This document shows positions 1 through 5,481 of a DNA stretch of 5,502 bases, piece after piece. The notes under the pieces are model-generated. The model did not search any database and was not told the DNA's origin. It saw only the letters and a program-made list of their open reading frames with translations. The translations under genes and the position numbers were made by a program. Positions within the stretch are counted from its first letter, which is position 1, and each line of letters starts with the position of its first letter. Source of the stretch: Aquincola sp. Its GTDB lineage: Bacteria > Pseudomonadota > Gammaproteobacteria > Burkholderiales > Burkholderiaceae_C. The stretch covers positions 1-5,502 of the forward strand of contig JAOUIM010000273.1 of the NCBI GenBank assembly GCA_029884035.1, given 5' to 3'.

Positions 1-854
1 TAGTCATCCATCCCAGTATCGCGGTCCTTCTCGTCGGGGTTCTTCCACGACATCATGAACACGGTGTGACCCTGCTCGACCAGGTACTTGACCATCGAAT
101 TGCGCGGGCTCAGGTCGAGGATGTAGTACTTCATGATCCAGGCAGGCACGATCAGAATCGGTTCTGCGTAGGCCACCTTTGTCGCCGGCTCGTACTGGAT
201 CAGCTCGATCAGGTCGTTGCGGAACACGACCTTGCCGGGCGTCACCGCGACGTTCTTGCCGACTTCGAATTCTTCGGTGCCCGCCGGTGCGCTGCCCTTC
301 AGCGTGCGCCCGATGTCCTCGACCACATGCTTGAATCCGCGCACCAGGTTCTGCCCTTTCTCCGCGCGGGTCAGCGCCAGCAACTCGGGATTCGACGCCA
401 GGTAGTTCGACGGCGATGTCGCGTCGAGCAGCATGCGCACCGCGAACTCCAGCAGCTGGGCGTGATAGTCGGTGACTCCGCCGACGTCGCGCACGGCCTC
501 GTTCATCAGGGCCAGGTTGTTCTGGTAGGCACGGGCGTAGACATTGAACGGAAACTGCGACCAGGCATCCGCCTCGAAGCGCCGATCGGGATTTCCGGCA
601 AAGCTCTCGGAAGGAGACACCGGCGCCCCGGCCAACGCACGAAGCGCGAACGCCGATGTGTCCTTGGCGCGCTCCATCGCGTGCCGCTGCAGTTCGCTCT
701 GTTTGGCCGGTGACAATGCCAGATGCATCGCCCAGTCCGCCCAAGCGGTGGTGAATGCCGTCGGGGCGAGGCCGGCGGTCATCTGCGCGACCTGGGCGCG
801 AAACTCCCGATCGAAGTCCTGGGTGGTGGGGGCGGATTTGGTGGTATTGGCCAT
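1..854 (-). CDS. phaC: Poly(3-hydroxyalkanoate) synthase, class I type, N-terminal half (cut by window edge)
   Basis: PHA synthase polymerises (R)-3-hydroxyacyl-CoA into polyhydroxyalkanoate at the surface of storage granules. The frame is open from ATG 854-852 to the window edge, giving 284 codons of an enzyme that is usually about 560-600 residues. Residues about 85-284 match the PhaC N-terminal domain: DRRF and W98 (90-98), SPSN (147-150), TPGKVVFRN (205-213), LIQY (218-221), LIVPAWIMKYYILDLSP (234-250) and TVFMMSWKNP (264-273), ending in GMDD. The catalytic Cys of the lipase-like box, and the Asp and His of the triad, lie beyond position 1, so activity cannot be judged. The first 80 or so residues are the variable N-terminal region. 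The start is chosen because the family match begins downstream of it and no better one is seen; the Shine-Dalgarno is weak (only GAG about 10 bases upstream). The gene follows the SDR gene by 55 bp on the same strand, so co-transcription is likely. The family call is secure; class I rather than another class is inferred from the N-terminal pattern. Confidence 0.93.
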   Translation of the reverse strand, partial: MANTTKSAPTTQDFDREFRAQVAQMTAGLAPTAFTTAWADWAMHLALSPAKQSELQRHAMERAKDTSAFALRALAGAPVSPSESFAGNPDRRFEADAWSQFPFNVYARAYQNNLALMNEAVRDVGGVTDYHAQLLEFAVRMLLDATSPSNYLASNPELLALTRAEKGQNLVRGFKHVVEDIGRTLKGSAPAGTEEFEVGKNVAVTPGKVVFRNDLIELIQYEPATKVAYAEPILIVPAWIMKYYILDLSPRNSMVKYLVEQGHTVFMMSWKNPDEKDRDTGMDD

Positions 855-909
855 GGTTGCAACTCGAGGCGATGCTTGAACGATCCGGTGGGTCGATGCC
901 GTTTCGGCG

Positions 910-1725
910 TTACGCCGGGGCGTGCCAGCCGGCGTCGACCCAGAGCTCGCCACTGACTGCCGAGTTCGCGAGCATGAAGCAGATCGCATCCGCGATTTCG
1001 TCCGGCTGGATCAACCGGCCGAGTTGCGTGTACGGCAGGATGTTCTTGGCGACATAGTCGACGCCCATCGCCCGCACCATCGGCGTGTCGGTGAAGCCGG
1101 GGTGGATCACGCTGCAGCGCACACCGTAGTACATCGCTTCCTTCATGATCGTCGCGGCGGCGCCTTCGAGACCGGCCTTGGTGCTCGCATACGAGATCTG
1201 GCCGCGGTTGCCCTGCGACGAGATCGAGCCGATGAACACCACCGAGCCCTGCATGCCTTCGTCGGGGGTCCAGCGCTTGATGCCCTTGGCGGCGCGGTCC
1301 TCGGCGATCCGGCCGATCATCTCCAGCGCCCAGTACACCGGCGCGATGAGGTTGACGTCGACGACGAGCTTGAACTGCTCGACCGGGTAGATGCGGGCCT
1401 TGCCGGTGTTCTTGTCGATGCGAACGGCCAGGTCGTCACGCGTGATGCCCGCCGCCGGCACGCACAGCGTCACCGGACCGTACTTGCGGCTGATCGCGTC
1501 GTAGACCTGGGCGCGGAAGCGCTCGTCGGTCGTGTTGCCATGGAAGGGGATGGCGTACGTACGCCCCGCCTCGGCGTTGAGTTTCGTGGCGACGTCCTCG
1601 ACCGCCTCGCTCATGTCCACCAGCGCCACCGCTGCCACGCCGCGTCGCGCCATGGCAGCGGCCACTGCCCGGCCGATGCCGCTTCCACCCCCAGTGATCA
1701 CCGCCACTCGTTTCGACAATTCCAT
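910..1725 (-). CDS. SDR-family NAD(P)-dependent oxidoreductase linked to phaC
   Basis: This 271-residue protein is a short-chain dehydrogenase/reductase that would reduce a ketone or oxidise an alcohol on an unknown substrate. The Rossmann fold starts with TGGGSGIG (11-18). An acidic residue after beta-2 (D37 in LVDMSE) favours NAD(H) over NADP(H). The catalytic set is N125 (VDVN), S167 (GSISS), Y179 and K183 (YASTK). The usual NNAG motif reads PAAG (90-93). Two stretches look longer than in FabG/PhaB proteins: about 98-118 before the active-site Asn helix, and about 141-160 before the Ser strand. The C-terminus is SGELWVDAGWHAPA. ATG 1725-1723 is chosen because GGAGGG (1734-1729) sits just before it; an in-frame ATG at 1740 has no such site and the frame further upstream has no SDR likeness. 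The position before phaC suggests a 3-ketoacyl-CoA or acetoacetyl-CoA reductase role, but D37, PAAG and the insertions make it a poor match to classical NADPH-dependent PhaB, so no symbol is given. Confidence 0.9.
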   Translation of the reverse strand: MELSKRVAVITGGGSGIGRAVAAAMARRGVAAVALVDMSEAVEDVATKLNAEAGRTYAIPFHGNTTDERFRAQVYDAISRKYGPVTLCVPAAGITRDDLAVRIDKNTGKARIYPVEQFKLVVDVNLIAPVYWALEMIGRIAEDRAAKGIKRWTPDEGMQGSVVFIGSISSQGNRGQISYASTKAGLEGAAATIMKEAMYYGVRCSVIHPGFTDTPMVRAMGVDYVAKNILPYTQLGRLIQPDEIADAICFMLANSAVSGELWVDAGWHAPA

Positions 1726-1728
1726 ACG

Positions 1729-1734
1729 CCCTCC
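1729..1734 (-). promoter_or_regulatory. Shine-Dalgarno of the SDR gene
   Basis: GGAGGG reads on the minus strand 3-4 bases before ATG 1725. The spacing is short, but it is the only strong ribosome-binding match near the SDR N-terminus. It lies downstream of the alternative in-frame ATG at 1740, so it decides in favour of the shorter protein. Confidence 0.65.
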
Positions 1735-1744
1735 GGGCATGCTG

Positions 1745-1755
1745 TTGCAGTGCAG
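1745..1755. promoter_or_regulatory. TGC-type palindrome before the SDR gene, possible regulator site
   Basis: TTGCAGTGCAG contains the perfect nine-base dyad TGCAGTGCA (1746-1754), about 20 bases before the SDR start codon. On the minus strand it reads CTGC-ACT-GCAA. TGC-rich sites of this general form are known for the PHA regulator PhaR in some alphaproteobacteria. The assignment here is inference from shape and from the neighbouring phaC. Confidence 0.3.
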
Positions 1756-1823
1756 CATTTTGCGCCTTTGGGCGGCACATTCCCTGTCGCCGGGGCTTCC
1801 TTGCAACGGGATTTTTCCCTTGT

Positions 1824-1837
1824 TTGCGCTGGCGCAA
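1824..1837. repeat. Perfect 6-bp inverted repeat (TTGCGC-TG-GCGCAA)
   Basis: This dyad with a two-base centre lies about 100 bp upstream of the SDR start, in a region without a gene. The tight spacing suits a dimeric repressor half-site pair better than an RNA hairpin. No regulator gene lies in the window to pair with it. Confidence 0.4.
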
Positions 1838-1940
1838 CAGCGCGGCAGCCGTTGGCGGACAGGGCGCACGGCGTCGGCATGCGCCGACGCGGATGTCGCT
1901 CCGGGCGGCCTCGCCGTGCAGACCAGCGCGCCGTGGTTTA

Positions 1941-1983
1941 GGTGACCCTGACCCCCCGCGCACTTGCGGACCGGCAGGTCACC
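1941..1983. repeat. 7-bp inverted repeat GGTGACC / GGTCACC downstream of amrS
   Basis: The arms at 1941-1947 and 1977-1983 are exact reverse complements, 29 bases apart. With a single bulged base the pairing extends by about two pairs on the inner side. It lies 35-77 bases past the amrS stop, where a transcript end could fall, but there is no U tract on the minus strand, so it is not a standard rho-independent terminator. A weak RNA stem or chance are both possible. Confidence 0.25.
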
Positions 1984-2017
1984 GCTCGATCGAAGGGCCG
2001 CGCCGCCCGGTAGCGGT

Positions 2018-3115
2018 TCAGCGCATCGCCACCCGCACGGGGATGCGGTGCCGACCGAAGCTGCCCTCGAACGCCGAAAAGCGCCCGGGCACGACAGTGC
2101 CGCAGTGCCCGCAGTGCCCGGCGTCGTCGAGCTCGTAGCGCAGGATCTCGTGCCAGTCGCGCTCGATCAGCGCGAGGCCGCAGCCGGGGCAGTGGGTGGT
2201 GCCGCCTTCGGTGTCGTGCACATTGCCGGTGTAGACGAACCGCAGTCCGGCGTCGTGGGCAATGCGCCGCGCGCGGCTGAGCGTGACCGGCGGCGTGCGC
2301 GGGACGTCGGTCATCTTGTAGTCCGGATGGAACGCCGTGAAGTGCAGCGGTACGTCGCGCCCCAGGTGGTCGGCCACCCAGCACGTCATCGCCTGCAGCT
2401 CCGCGTCGCTGTCGTTCAGCCCCGGGATCAGCAGCGTGGTGATCTCGAGCCAGCAGCGGCTCTCGTGCACGATGTGCTGCAGCGTGTCGAGCACCGGCGC
2501 GAGGTGAGCGCCGGTCTGCTTGAAGTAGAAGTCGTCGGTGAAGCCCTTGAGGTCGACGTTGGCGGCATCCATCCGATCGAAGAAGGGGCGTCGCGGCTCG
2601 GTGTGGATGTAGCCCGCCGTCACTGCGACCGTCCGCACGCCCACGGCATGGCACGCGTCGGCCGTGTCGAGCGCGTACTCGGCGAAGATCACCGGGTCGT
2701 TGTAGGTGAAGGCCACGCTCGCGCAGCCTGTCTCCCGCGCCACCTCAGCGATGCGCTCGGGGCTGGCCTGATCCATCAGGCGGTCCATCGCGCGGCTCTT
2801 CGAAATGTCCCAGTTCTGGCAGAACTTGCAGGCCAGGTTGCAGCCCGCGGTTCCGAAACTGAATACGCGGCTGCCGGGCAGGAAGTGGTTCAGCGGCTTC
2901 TTCTCGATCGGGTCGACGCAGAACCCCGAACTGCGGCCGTAGGTCGTGAGGACCATCGCGTCGCGCTGGCGGGCACGCACGAAGCACAGGCCGCGCTGGC
3001 CTTCGTGCAGCCGGCAGTCGCGCGGACACAGGTCGCACTGGATGCGGCCGTCGTCGAGGCGGTGCCACCACTGCGCCGGGTGGACGGTGCCGAGCGAGTA
3101 GTCACGGGCGTTCAT
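2018..3115 (-). CDS. amrS: AmmeMemoRadiSam system radical SAM enzyme
   Basis: This 365-residue protein is the radical SAM member of the AmmeMemoRadiSam set, related to pyruvate formate-lyase activating enzymes. It should bind a [4Fe-4S] cluster and cleave S-adenosylmethionine; its substrate is not known to me. The cluster motif CNLACKFC gives C92, C96 and C99. Family landmarks are EKKPLNHFLPG (71-81), FTYNDPVIFAEYALD (136-150), VDLKGFTDDFY (187-197) and LLIPGLND (228-235). Two further cysteine groups flank the core: CDLCPRDC with C44 (27, 30, 34, 44) at the N-terminus, and CPGC (309-312) with CGHC (335-338) at the C-terminus, the latter like a zinc ribbon. The ATG at 3115-3113 overlaps the stop of the preceding amrB-amrA gene in ATGA, and AAGGGG lies about 8 bases before it, so translation is probably coupled. 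The stop is TGA at 2020-2018. The protein looks complete and undamaged. Confidence 0.95.
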   Translation of the reverse strand: MNARDYSLGTVHPAQWWHRLDDGRIQCDLCPRDCRLHEGQRGLCFVRARQRDAMVLTTYGRSSGFCVDPIEKKPLNHFLPGSRVFSFGTAGCNLACKFCQNWDISKSRAMDRLMDQASPERIAEVARETGCASVAFTYNDPVIFAEYALDTADACHAVGVRTVAVTAGYIHTEPRRPFFDRMDAANVDLKGFTDDFYFKQTGAHLAPVLDTLQHIVHESRCWLEITTLLIPGLNDSDAELQAMTCWVADHLGRDVPLHFTAFHPDYKMTDVPRTPPVTLSRARRIAHDAGLRFVYTGNVHDTEGGTTHCPGCGLALIERDWHEILRYELDDAGHCGHCGTVVPGRFSAFEGSFGRHRIPVRVAMR

Positions 3116-4512
3116 GGCGTCGCCCCTTCATGGAACTTGCGGACGCGGTAGCGCGCGAGGCGCAGGTCGGCCGCCCAAAAGCCGGCGCCAAGCCCCGCCT
3201 TCTGCTTGAGCGCCCCCAGGAACGCCGCCGGTTGCGGCAACTGCGCCCACACCTGCGGCAGGAAGGTGGCACGGCGCCCGCGCCACTCGAGCAGCACGCC
3301 GTCGACGCCGGGGTGCAGACGTTCGATCGCCTCGGCCTCGCTGCGCGCAGCCACCGGCTGGGCGCTGCCGAGCAGCGACACCTCGATCTCGAGGCTGGCC
3401 ACCTCGTGCGCCGCCACCGGCTCGAAGCGTGGGTCGCAGAACGCTGCGGCGTGCGCGTTGTGGCGCACGTCGTACTCGAGCAGGCGCCGGGCTTCCAGCG
3501 TGCCGATGCAGCCGCGCAGGGCGCCGGCCCGGTGCAGCGTGACGAAGGTGGCTCCCGGCTCGGCCAGCGCGGCATGGCCCGGCTCATCGACCACCGGCAG
3601 GTTCAGCGTCGACGCGATCGCGTTGCGTGCTCGGCTGGTAAGCGCCCAGCCGAGCACGGGGTCGGCGGCCGCGCTATCACCATCGTCGCCCGCATCGGCC
3701 GCCTGGCCGGCGCCCGGCGCAAATGCGATCGCACAGTAGCCCACCACGCGCGAGCGGTCGCCCGCCGTGTCGCCCGAGTTGCGCAGGTCCAGCAGGTGCG
3801 GTCGCAGGCCGTGGCGGCGCGCGACCGCGAGCGCGGCCGACAGCGGCGTGGCGCCGCAGGCCTGGTCGTGGTCGAGTGCCGGATCGAGCGCGAGGATGCG
3901 CTGCACCGTCCGCCCATCCACCGCGTTGGCCTGGGCATAGGTCAGGTAGTGCGACAGGTCCGAGCTGATGACGATCAGCGTTTCCTCACCACCCCACAGG
4001 CGCTCGATCACGTCGGTCACCTGTGCCGGTGCGACATGGCCCACCGCCAGCGGCACGAGCGCAAACTCGCCGAGCACGCGCTGCAGGAACGGCAGCTGGA
4101 CCTCGAGCGAATGCTCAGTGGCGTGGGCCCCATCGTTGGCAATCACCTGCGGCAGGTCGGCCAGGCTGTCGATCGCGCCACGGTCGAGCATCACGCGGCC
4201 CAGCGGCGTCTCGAACGCGTCCACGGTGGGCGCCGCGATCGCGCGCAGTGCGACGCGGTGGGTCGGCCCGAGCAGCACGACGCGACGGACGCGCTCGCGC
4301 ACCGCCGCCAACCGGGCGTAGGCATGCGCGGCCACCGGGCCGGAGTAGATGTAGCCCGCATGCGGCACGAGCAGCATCTTCGGCAGGACACGGTCCGCCG
4401 TGGCGGTCGCGCGCGCCTGCGCGAGATGCGCGTCGACCTCCGCGCTCAACGCGAGGGGATCGACCGGGTAGAACATGCCCGCCACGGCGGGACGTCGAAT
4501 TGCGAAGGCCAT
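3112..4512 (-). CDS. amrB-amrA: AmmeMemoRadiSam system fusion: MEMO1-like (AmrB) plus AMMECR1 (AmrA) domains
   Basis: One 466-residue protein joins two parts of the AmmeMemoRadiSam set. Residues about 5-265 are a MEMO1-like domain, a fold related to class III (LigB-type) extradiol dioxygenases. They contain RRPAVAGMFYP (6-16), VPHAGYIYSG (49-58, H51), LGPTH (81-85, H85), EHSLEVQLPFL (133-143), SSDLSHY (183-189, H188) and C219 in ACGATPL. H51, H85 and C219 fit the metal-binding His, His and Cys reported for human MEMO1. Residues about 269-284 are a linker rich in Ala, Asp and Gly. Residues about 286-466 are an AMMECR1 domain with the signature ALRGCIGTLEA (331-341), FCDPRFEPV (358-366) and LEIEVSLL (374-381). 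ATG 4512-4510 is chosen because GGAGGA sits seven bases before it; an in-frame ATG at 4527 overlaps that site. The stop overlaps the amrS start by four bases. Both domains look intact. The reaction is unknown to me; the fusion implies equal amounts and physical contact of the two parts. Confidence 0.94.
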   Translation of the reverse strand: MAFAIRRPAVAGMFYPVDPLALSAEVDAHLAQARATATADRVLPKMLLVPHAGYIYSGPVAAHAYARLAAVRERVRRVVLLGPTHRVALRAIAAPTVDAFETPLGRVMLDRGAIDSLADLPQVIANDGAHATEHSLEVQLPFLQRVLGEFALVPLAVGHVAPAQVTDVIERLWGGEETLIVISSDLSHYLTYAQANAVDGRTVQRILALDPALDHDQACGATPLSAALAVARRHGLRPHLLDLRNSGDTAGDRSRVVGYCAIAFAPGAGQAADAGDDGDSAAADPVLGWALTSRARNAIASTLNLPVVDEPGHAALAEPGATFVTLHRAGALRGCIGTLEARRLLEYDVRHNAHAAAFCDPRFEPVAAHEVASLEIEVSLLGSAQPVAARSEAEAIERLHPGVDGVLLEWRGRRATFLPQVWAQLPQPAAFLGALKQKAGLGAGFWAADLRLARYRVRKFHEGATP

Positions 4513-4519
4513 TGCGGTG

Positions 4520-4525
4520 TCCTCC
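4520..4525 (-). promoter_or_regulatory. Shine-Dalgarno of amrB-amrA
   Basis: GGAGGA on the minus strand lies seven bases before ATG 4512, a near-ideal position. An alternative in-frame ATG (4527-4525) overlaps it and would add only five residues (MEDTA), so the downstream start is preferred. Confidence 0.8.
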
Positions 4526-4526
4526 A

Positions 4527-4536
4527 TTCGATCGAA
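4527..4536. repeat. Perfect 10-bp palindrome TTCGATCGAA before amrB-amrA
   Basis: The palindrome ends two bases before the Shine-Dalgarno of amrB-amrA, in the 46-bp gap after the stop of the decayed upstream gene. It could be an operator or chance. Nearby 4546-4561 has a weak TGATC/GATCA dyad with a six-base loop. No good promoter is visible in this gap. Confidence 0.3.
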
Positions 4537-4558
4537 GATGGGCGCTGATCCCCGGCGA

Positions 4559-5481
4559 TCAAGGGCCGACGTTCGAGCTCCGCCGGCTGCGCCCTTCCGC
4601 CCTGGAGCAACCCGCACTTCCCAAGGATCTTCCTGGCGCACGCGGGGCGTCGACTGCGGTCGGCGCGAACCCGACCTCATTCCGGCCCTTGAGCGCCAGC
4701 ATCGCCCGCGCCTCGTCGGGCGACGCGATCTCGAGCCCGAGCCCCTCGACGATGCCGCGCACGCGGTGCACCTGGTCGGCGTTGCCACGCGCGAGCCGCC
4801 CGGGACCGCCCCACAGCGAATCCTCGCGCCCGACGCGCACGTTGCCGCCCTGCGCCGCCGGCACGCTGGCAATGGGCATCTGCGAGCGGCCAGCACCGAG
4901 CACGGGCCACTGGTACGCGGCGCCGAACCGGCGGTCGGCGGTGCGCTTCATGTGAGCGACGTCGTCGGGGTGCGAGCCGATGCCGCCCATGATGCCGAAT
5001 ACCGCCTACGCGAACAAGGGCACCTTCGCGAGGCCGCGGTCGACGAAGTGCGCCAGGTTGTACAGGTGTGCGGTGTCGTAGCACTCGAACTCGAATCGCG
5101 TGCCGTTGGCCGTGCCTTCGGCCAGCACGTACTCGATGTCGGCAAACGTGTTCTTGAACACGACGTCGCGGGTGCCTTCCAGATAGGGGCGCTCCCACGC
5201 ATGCGTGAACGCCTTGAAGCGGTTGAGCATCGAGTAGAGGCCGAAATTCATCGAGCCCATGTTCAGCGAGGCGACTTCGGGTTTGAGCGTGAGGGCAGGG
5301 CGCATGCGCTCCTGCACGGTCTTCGTCGGTGCGCCGCCGGTGGTGATGTTGATCACGCCATCGCAGCGCCGCTTGATGTCGGTGACGATGGGCAGGAAGG
5401 CCTCGGGCGTCTGGAGCGGCCGGCCGTCGTGTGGATCGATCCGGTCACGGCGCAGGTGATGATGACTTTGCGGGTGGGCAT
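4559..5481 (-). pseudogene. Beta-keto acid cleavage enzyme (BKACE/DUF849 family), disrupted by deletion, amber stop and run-on end
   Basis: Intact BKACE proteins are zinc enzymes of about 270-310 residues that cleave a beta-keto acid with acetyl-CoA. This copy starts well: AGGAG (5492-5488) lies six bases before ATG 5481, followed by MPTRKVIITCAVTGSIHT. At GATCCACAC (5437-5429) the likeness jumps to another frame and resumes at DPHDGRP, so about 34 family residues are missing. The missing part includes the HxHxR motif that holds two zinc ligands. Read from ATG 5481 the product stops after 42 codons at TGA 5355-5353. The second frame carries INITTGGAPTKTVQER and VASLNMGSMNFGLYSM and reaches TAG 5008-5006, where relatives have a residue such as Gln (LFVQTVFG; here LFA-stop-AVFG). 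The same frame continues with MGGIGSHP, DVAHMKRTADR, VLGAGRSQMPIA, GGNVRVGREDSLW (with the Glu of the zinc site) and LKGRNEVGF. Relatives usually end about there (4667), but this frame runs on 35 more codons to a stop at 4561-4559. Conserved text survives on both sides of each lesion, so decay looks recent. Confidence 0.9.

Larger units (their letters stand above)
1726..2017. other. Intergenic region between amrS and the SDR gene; probable leader or promoter region
   Basis: These 292 bp separate the amrS stop from the SDR start. The short frames crossing it look like no known protein and have no ribosome-binding sites worth naming. The half nearest the SDR gene (about 1741-1840) is less GC-rich than its surroundings and holds A/T runs plus several dyads: TTGCAGTGCAG (1745-1755), TTGCAA (1801-1806), GGGA-TTTT-TCCC (1808-1819) and TTGCGC-TG-GCGCAA (1824-1837). 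The half nearest amrS holds a GGTGACC/GGTCACC inverted repeat. I could not find a convincing -35/-10 pair: the best (TTGCGC, 15 bp, AAAAAT on the minus strand) has poor spacing. A promoter for the SDR-phaC pair probably lies here, by position only. Confidence 0.45.

Noticed and set aside
1726..1869. N-terminal extension of the SDR frame up to 1869
   Set aside because: The extra 48 residues have no SDR likeness, and the Shine-Dalgarno sits inside this stretch, just before ATG 1725.
1698..1880. Small minus-strand frame of 60 codons across the SDR leader
   Set aside because: It overlaps the SDR start in another frame, has no recognisable ribosome site or motif, and its composition looks random.
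2098..2124. Repeated GCAGTGCC-like units on the plus strand
   Set aside because: They encode the CGHCG zinc-ribbon cysteines of AmrS, so the repeat follows from the protein motif.
1964..3151. Long plus-strand frame opposite amrS (395 codons), with similar frames at 3130-4548, 922-1941 and 4475-5494
   Set aside because: These mirror well-supported minus-strand genes. Their proteins are rich in Arg, His, Ala and Val without domain likeness, as expected from third-position GC bias.
4537..4566. Possible sigma70 promoter for amrB-amrA (TTGATC followed about 16 bp later by CATCTT on the minus strand)
   Set aside because: The -10 element matches only three of six positions. In GC-rich DNA this is not distinguishable from chance.
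4513..4896. N-terminal extension of the amrB-amrA frame up to 4896
   Set aside because: This part overlaps the BKACE relic in another frame, has no family likeness, and the strong Shine-Dalgarno at 4525-4520 supports the start at 4512.
5006..5008. TAG as a recoded codon (pyrrolysine or programmed readthrough)
   Set aside because: The gene already lost its zinc-binding segment and frame upstream, so simple decay explains the stop, and no recoding element is visible.
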